Of a stretch of DNA of 9,169 bases, positions 6,453 to 9,169 are shown one piece after another. The position numbers and the translations under genes were made by a program. The notes under the pieces are model-generated. The model was not told the origin of the DNA and made no database searches. It saw only the letters and a list, made by a program, of their open reading frames with translations. How positions within the stretch are numbered: position 1 is the first letter of the stretch; each line of letters opens with the position of its first letter. The stretch is from Candidatus Nitrosopelagicus sp. (GTDB lineage Archaea; Thermoproteota; Nitrososphaeria; Nitrososphaerales; Nitrosopumilaceae). Location: assembly GCA_012964965.1 (NCBI GenBank), contig DTTB01000078.1:1-9169 (forward strand), given 5' to 3'.

Positions 6453-6495
6453 ATTCAGAATCATTTAATTGCATTAAAAATTTACGCGTATTTAT

Positions 6496-6591
6496 GCCGG
6501 GGTAGCTCAGCCTGGCCTAGAGTGCCAGTCTCTCCAAAGGAAGGCAAAACTCATAATCTGGAGGTCGTGGGTTCGAAACCCACCCCCGGCA
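6496..6591 (+). tRNA. tRNA-Met (CAU, elongator) with a non-canonical intron
   Basis: A full cloverleaf can be folded. Acceptor GCCGGGG (6496-6502) pairs with CCCCGGC (6584-6590), with A73 at 6591. The D stem is GCTC (6505-6508) with GAGT (6520-6523). The T stem GTGGG/CCCAC closes the loop TTCGAAA (6572-6578). Anticodon CAT lies at 6552-6554. The anticodon stem closes only if 20 nt (6529-6548) are removed: CCAG (27-30) then joins A31 and pairs with TCTGG (39-43) perfectly. The GCCGGGG acceptor and general arm sequences fit archaeal elongator tRNA-Met rather than initiator (usually AGCGGG-like) or the tRNA-Ile2 that also carries CAU, but identity among CAU tRNAs is inference. CCA is not encoded. 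AT-rich DNA at 6462-6484 probably holds the promoter. Confidence 0.93.
6529..6548 (+). other. 20-nt tRNA intron at position 30/31 with bulge-helix-bulge
   Basis: The intron splits the 5' strand of the anticodon stem, not the usual 37/38 site. A bulge-helix-bulge can be drawn. The central 4-bp helix pairs TGCC (6523-6526) with GGCA (6543-6546). The 5' bulge is A-G^T (6527-6529) and the 3' bulge is A-A^A (6547-6549), each cut after its second base. The outer helix is GAG (6520-6522) with CTC (6550-6552). Inside, TCC and GGA form a small hairpin with loop AAA. This matches the site cut by archaeal tRNA-splicing endonucleases that accept relaxed positions. Confidence 0.85.
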
Positions 6592-6617
6592 TTACATTAT
6601 GAGCAGCTCAGCTTACG

Positions 6618-6628
6618 TTTTTTAAGGG
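6618..6628 (+). promoter_or_regulatory. T6 tract / TATA-like element between tRNA-Met and the zinc-finger gene
   Basis: TTTTTTAAGGG can be read two ways. It is an oligo-T terminator 27 nt past the tRNA. It is also a TATA-like box centred about 31 nt before TTG 6654, giving a very short leader. The same 10-mer TTTTTTAAGG occurs on the minus strand upstream of the coiled-coil gene (9025-9034), which supports a promoter role. The whole gap 6592-6653 contains no other visible gene. Confidence 0.4.
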
Positions 6629-6653
6629 TAAATATCATTTACAGATAATTAAC

Positions 6654-6785
6654 TTGAAAGCTAGATTTAACGGAAAATGTGTAGAATGCAATGGGCCAAT
6701 TAAGGTAGGTAAAGAAATAGTAAAAAATTCTAAAGGCAATTGGGTTCACAAATTTTGCTCTGATATTGAAGAAGAATTACCATAA
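6654..6785 (+). CDS. Small zinc-finger protein (CxxC...HxxC)
   Basis: A 43-residue frame runs from TTG 6654 to TAA 6783-6785. It starts MKARFNGKCVEC and ends VHKFCSDIEEELP. C9-x2-C12 and H32-x2-C35 are placed as a compact one-zinc site, with G14, P15, I16 and G19 (CNGPIKVGKE) after the first knuckle. This resembles the tiny 'F-A-x-x-G-x-C-x-x-C-G-x-x-I-x-x-G' modules found alone or fused to DNA-associated proteins in bacteria, phages and archaea, so nucleic-acid binding is possible but not shown. No ATG or GTG is available: the frame opens after a stop at 6600-6602 and TTG 6654 is its first sensible start, placed exactly before the conserved block. The next gene starts 20 bp later on the same strand, so the two are probably co-transcribed. 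Confidence 0.65.
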   Translation: MKARFNGKCVECNGPIKVGKEIVKNSKGNWVHKFCSDIEEELP

Positions 6786-6805
6786 TTTAAGATGGTGTAA
6801 GTGTC

Positions 6806-7996
6806 TTGTCAGAGTTAGATGAATTCGCTGAAGCATTGATGGCTCAGCTTTCAGTTGAAATTAATGAAGAAAAAGAAATAGATCAACTTGCAAAAAAGAT
6901 TAAAGAAGATAGAAACTTTGCAGTGGAATTTGACAGTGTTGAAAACATATCACAGAAGATATTCCCGGATTTAGTACAGAAAGTTAGTAGTTATACAGGA
7001 TTAGAAGTTTCTAATGATTTGTCTATAGAATACTTGGGATTGGATGGATTCAAAAGGTTGAAGGGTAAAAAAGTATTCACAGACACAGCACGAAAATTTG
7101 TAGATAAATTATTTGATGCTGTTACAAAAAACGATCTAAAAAAAATTTCAGAAATTATTAATGAAGATGTTGCCAAATTCTTAGTTTATTCTACATATGT
7201 AAAATCGTACATTTCAAAAATATCTACTACATACGGTGATTATCTTGATTCTAAGATCTACCTTAACATGTTTATCTTGGGGGACTATCCAAAAATAATT
7301 CTGTATAAACAGGGTCCTCCTTATGAGGTAAGATCCGAATCTGTAAAATCAGGATACCTTGGAGCGTTAAAAATGACTATTTTAGAGGAAATTGTTCATT
7401 CAGTACAAACTAACCTACAAAAATTAAACATGCAAGCTGTTATTCAGGTTAATGCTATAAACGAAGAATTAGCAAAAACCATCTTAGCATTAGATGATAA
7501 AATAGTTACTCAGTTAACTGAATATTTACAATTACAACTTGTGCCAGAAGAATTCAAGCTTGCAAAAAGAGCTAATTTGTTTTTTATGCTAAACCCAGAT
7601 AATTTTATCACCAATGTTATGGGACCAGATGTAATGACATACACCAAAGTTGAAATTGATCCAAAGATTACGGAATTTTTACCAATCTTGCAAGAGATTT
7701 ACCAGAGATGGTTAAAACCTATACAGTCTCAACATGCAATATTTACTACTATGGAAGGCATGGCAGAATTTGTAGTACAGCAAATATTGAAGGATGATAC
7801 AAATTTTCAAAATTATCTTACTACGTTTGCAGGTACTGATTACTCTGCATATAGTGTAAAAAAAAGCATAGGTAAAGAATTTACTGAATTCATATTTGGT
7901 AAATTTGGTAAAAGCACGTTCGAAAAACTCATAATGAACCCACCTAACACAAAAGAATTAAAAAATCCACAAATATATCTAAATAGAATAAAATAA
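6806..7996 (+). CDS. Unknown protein with a degenerate zincin-like (EExxH...EGxAE) motif
   Basis: I do not recognise the family of this 396-residue protein. It is soluble, mostly helical and acidic at the N-terminus, and no cysteine or signal peptide is visible. The striking part is MTILEEIVHSVQ (190-201). It matches the zincin helix pattern v-v-H-E-x-x-H-s-x-Q, but with E194 where the first zinc histidine should be; E195 and H198 are kept. About 119 residues on, HAIFTTMEGMAEFVVQ (310-325) resembles the gluzincin third-ligand helix E-G-x-A-E (E317 and E321). It may be a zincin with an altered metal site or an inactive relative; this is inference. The start is TTG 6806, with GGTG (6794-6797) as a weak Shine-Dalgarno 8 nt before it. 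ATG 6839 is a later alternative. The SirB1-like gene follows after 11 bp. Confidence 0.78.
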   Translation: MSELDEFAEALMAQLSVEINEEKEIDQLAKKIKEDRNFAVEFDSVENISQKIFPDLVQKVSSYTGLEVSNDLSIEYLGLDGFKRLKGKKVFTDTARKFVDKLFDAVTKNDLKKISEIINEDVAKFLVYSTYVKSYISKISTTYGDYLDSKIYLNMFILGDYPKIILYKQGPPYEVRSESVKSGYLGALKMTILEEIVHSVQTNLQKLNMQAVIQVNAINEELAKTILALDDKIVTQLTEYLQLQLVPEEFKLAKRANLFFMLNPDNFITNVMGPDVMTYTKVEIDPKITEFLPILQEIYQRWLKPIQSQHAIFTTMEGMAEFVVQQILKDDTNFQNYLTTFAGTDYSAYSVKKSIGKEFTEFIFGKFGKSTFEKLIMNPPNTKELKNPQIYLNRIK

Positions 7997-8007
7997 TATT
8001 TAATTTA

Positions 8008-8835
8008 TTGTCAGCAGAAAAATTTGATCCATTTGTTTCAGAATGGGTTTCTTTTTCGAAAAATTCAAAGCATAATTTAATTGAAAAATCCCTTAAACTG
8101 GCACAAATCTTGGAATACCCTGATCTAAATATATCAAAATACATCGAAAAGATAAATGAAATTGGTAATTCGTTAAAGTTGAAAATAAAATATGTTAAAA
8201 ACTCTACGTATCTTATTTCAATGCTTAATGAACATGTTTTTGAAAAATATGGGTTTCAAGGTGATGATGAAGATTATTACGATCCAAGAAATAATTTTTT
8301 AAATGCAGTTATTGACAAAAAGACTGGTATTCCTATCACTCTTTCCATCATATACTCTGAAGTTGCAAAGTATATCGGTCTTGATCTTAAGATCGTGGGA
8401 TTTCCGGGACATGTAGTTGTAAAATACGAAGAAGAAATGATTATAGATCCATTTTACAGTGGAAGATTACTTACGATTAATGACTTGGAAGAAATTTTGT
8501 ATAGAAACTTTGGTGATGGTGTAGAATTTATTCCTGAATATCTAAACACTGCAACTACGGATCAAATTTTGACTAGATTATTAAGAAATCTAAAAAATGC
8601 GTACACACAATCATATGCATATGATAAAGCCATGAGATGCACTGATATGATTTTGGGAATACGACCAGAATCTCCTGAAGAAATACGGGATAAGGGTATT
8701 CTAGAAGAACGGCTTTTGCATTATAATGAAGCGTTACCATTACTAAATAAATATCTAGAATTAGAGCCTGAGGCGGAAGATGCAGATTTTATTTTAGAAT
8801 TAATTAAAAGTGTAAGGGAAAAAACTAATCGATGA
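8008..8835 (+). CDS. SirB1-family protein (transglutaminase-like core plus TPR)
   Basis: The protein matches the SirB1 family (Transglut_core2 followed by TPR). Key blocks are DPRNNFLNAVIDKKTGIPIT (92-111), LSIIYSEVAKYIGL (112-125), GFPGHVVVKY (131-140) and IIDPF (145-149). These are the family's N-x-YLN, GIPI-S, FPGH and IDPF elements. H135 and D147 occupy the His and Asp places of a papain/transglutaminase triad. The Cys place, right after GI in GIP (107-109), is not Cys: the protein's only cysteine, C211, lies in the TPR part, so ordinary cysteine catalysis is unlikely. From about residue 186 the C-terminus forms TPR-like helices (LLRNLKNAYTQ; RDKGILEERLLHYNEALPLL). The biochemical role of the family is not settled. 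The start is TTG 8008, 11 bp after the zincin-like gene. It overlaps the convergent coiled-coil gene by 11 bp. Confidence 0.85.
   Translation: MSAEKFDPFVSEWVSFSKNSKHNLIEKSLKLAQILEYPDLNISKYIEKINEIGNSLKLKIKYVKNSTYLISMLNEHVFEKYGFQGDDEDYYDPRNNFLNAVIDKKTGIPITLSIIYSEVAKYIGLDLKIVGFPGHVVVKYEEEMIIDPFYSGRLLTINDLEEILYRNFGDGVEFIPEYLNTATTDQILTRLLRNLKNAYTQSYAYDKAMRCTDMILGIRPESPEEIRDKGILEERLLHYNEALPLLNKYLELEPEAEDADFILELIKSVREKTNR
8819..8824 (-). terminator. Oligo-T tract after the coiled-coil gene
   Basis: A6 in the last codons of the SirB1-like gene (E-K-T) reads as T6 on the minus strand, immediately past the coiled-coil gene stop (8825-8827). Terminator candidate by position and composition only. Confidence 0.35.
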
Positions 8836-9004
8836 TTGAAGAGACGTCATTTCCCTTTCTTACCATTTTGATTTCGTGGCGTGCTAATTCGTTTCGTAAT
8901 GCGTGTTTTAGAAAATCTATTTCGTCTCTTAATGCAGCTACTTCATCTTCCAGTTTTGCTACTCTTTCATAAATTGTCTCAGCTTCATCTAATTTTTTTG
9001 ACAT
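8825..9004 (-). CDS. Short coiled-coil protein (59 residues)
   Basis: An ATG (9002-9004) to TAG (8825-8827) frame encodes 59 residues. Residues A8, I11, V15, L18, V22, L25, I29, L32 and L36 follow an unbroken 3-4 spacing, so residues 5-40 should form a parallel dimeric or higher coiled coil. The a/d core is rich in Leu, Val and Ile and the flanks in Glu, Lys and Arg. The tail (RHEIKMVRKGNDVSSIID) is basic then polar. I do not recognise a family; a scaffold or regulator is possible. The regular heptads and ATG start make it convincing despite its length. Its last 11 bp overlap the SirB1-like gene. A zinc-ribbon gene lies 54 bp upstream on the same strand, so the two might be co-transcribed, although a TATA-like element suggests an own promoter. 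Confidence 0.75.
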   Translation of the reverse strand: MSKKLDEAETIYERVAKLEDEVAALRDEIDFLKHALRNELARHEIKMVRKGNDVSSIID

Positions 9005-9022
9005 GTAATAAAAAATAGAAAA

Positions 9023-9036
9023 CGCCTTAAAAAAGT
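9023..9036 (-). promoter_or_regulatory. TATA-like element for the coiled-coil gene
   Basis: On the minus strand this contains TTTTTTAAGG (9025-9034), about 25 nt before ATG 9004, as expected for a leaderless archaeal transcript. The same 10-mer lies upstream of the zinc-finger gene at 6618-6627. Confidence 0.4.
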
Positions 9037-9058
9037 TATGGGCAAATTGCTATTCTAG

Positions 9059-9169
9059 TTATAGGTCAAATTCCTGATTACAAGAAGAACATTTTGCTCT
9101 TTCCTGACCTACTTGACCAATGATAGATATTCTTCCGATAGTTTTGCATTCCGGACACAATCCAGTTGT
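9059..9169 (-). CDS. C-terminal zinc-ribbon of a protein running off the window (5' partial)
   Basis: A minus-strand frame enters from the right edge and ends at TAA (9059-9061), leaving 36 residues. They begin TTGLCPECKTIGRIS and end AKCSSCNQEFDL. CPEC and CSSC are separated by 18 residues, the spacing of a zinc ribbon, with beta-strand-like GRISIIGQ between. Such ribbons occur in transcription and translation factors and in many small archaeal proteins, so no specific function can be assigned. A TTG codon four residues into the visible part could in principle be a start, making it a complete tiny protein, but the frame also stays open to the window edge. It lies upstream of, and in the same direction as, the coiled-coil gene. 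Confidence 0.6.
   Translation of the reverse strand, partial: TTGLCPECKTIGRISIIGQVGQERAKCSSCNQEFDL

Noticed and set aside
6529..6540. Reading the tRNA as tRNA-Glu (CUC) from the apparent loop after CCAGT
   Set aside because: That folding needs a U-U pair in the anticodon stem and a pyrimidine at position 37, and leaves the CAU segment unexplained. The intron model fixes all three.
6601..6623. Hairpin terminator after tRNA-Met built on GAGC-A-GCTC
   Set aside because: A one-base loop cannot form; the T6 tract alone is kept as a possible terminator or TATA element.
1..9169. CRISPR array, insertion sequence, integrase or prophage genes
   Set aside because: I found no repeated spacer structure, no terminal inverted repeats with a transposase, and no recombinase motifs. 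Genes are typical of an archaeal chromosome.

Overview
The window looks like a piece of a Thaumarchaeota (Nitrososphaerota) chromosome, most likely of the Nitrosopumilus/Nitrosarchaeum type. The evidence is an AT-rich archaeal sequence, an archaeal 20S proteasome alpha subunit, a eukaryote-like topoisomerase IB (a known thaumarchaeal trait), a tRNA-Met with a non-canonical intron, an F420-type PPOX protein and a TatA with an archaeal helix. The genes are ordinary chromosomal genes, tightly packed. I see no integrase, transposase, insertion sequence, CRISPR array or phage module.

Layout, left to right. Positions 1-118 (+) hold the 3' end of a probable SAM-dependent methyltransferase. It overlaps by 11 bp a convergent PPOX/F420 flavin-type protein (108-482, -). 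Then come psmA (595-1323, +), a UbiE/MenG-like methyltransferase (1360-2049, +) and TatA (2104-2448, +). TatA abuts, tail to tail, an orphan beta-class DNA methyltransferase (2449-3231, -), preceded on the same strand by a small basic protein (3328-3522, -). A classical short-chain dehydrogenase (3664-4491, +) converges on a 41-residue single-span membrane protein (4504-4629, -). That gene is divergent from topoisomerase IB (4752-6452, +). An elongator tRNA-Met with a 20-nt intron in the 5' anticodon stem follows (6496-6591, +).

Downstream lies a three-gene, same-strand cluster with short gaps and a TTG start for every gene: a 43-residue CxxC/HxxC zinc-finger protein (6654-6785), a 396-residue protein with a degenerate zincin-like motif (6806-7996), and a SirB1-like protein with a cysteine-less transglutaminase core plus TPRs (8008-8835). 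This cluster is the best candidate here for an undescribed functional unit. It converges on a 59-residue coiled-coil protein (8825-9004, -), and the 3' end of a zinc-ribbon gene (9059-9169, -) closes the window.

Four convergent gene pairs share one layout. The plus-strand gene ends with lysine codons containing A6, which gives the opposing minus-strand gene a T6 tract just after its stop, a plausible archaeal terminator. Several genes have a TATA-like element about 25 nt before the start codon, suggesting leaderless transcripts. Product calls rest on motif recognition only; no database search was possible.
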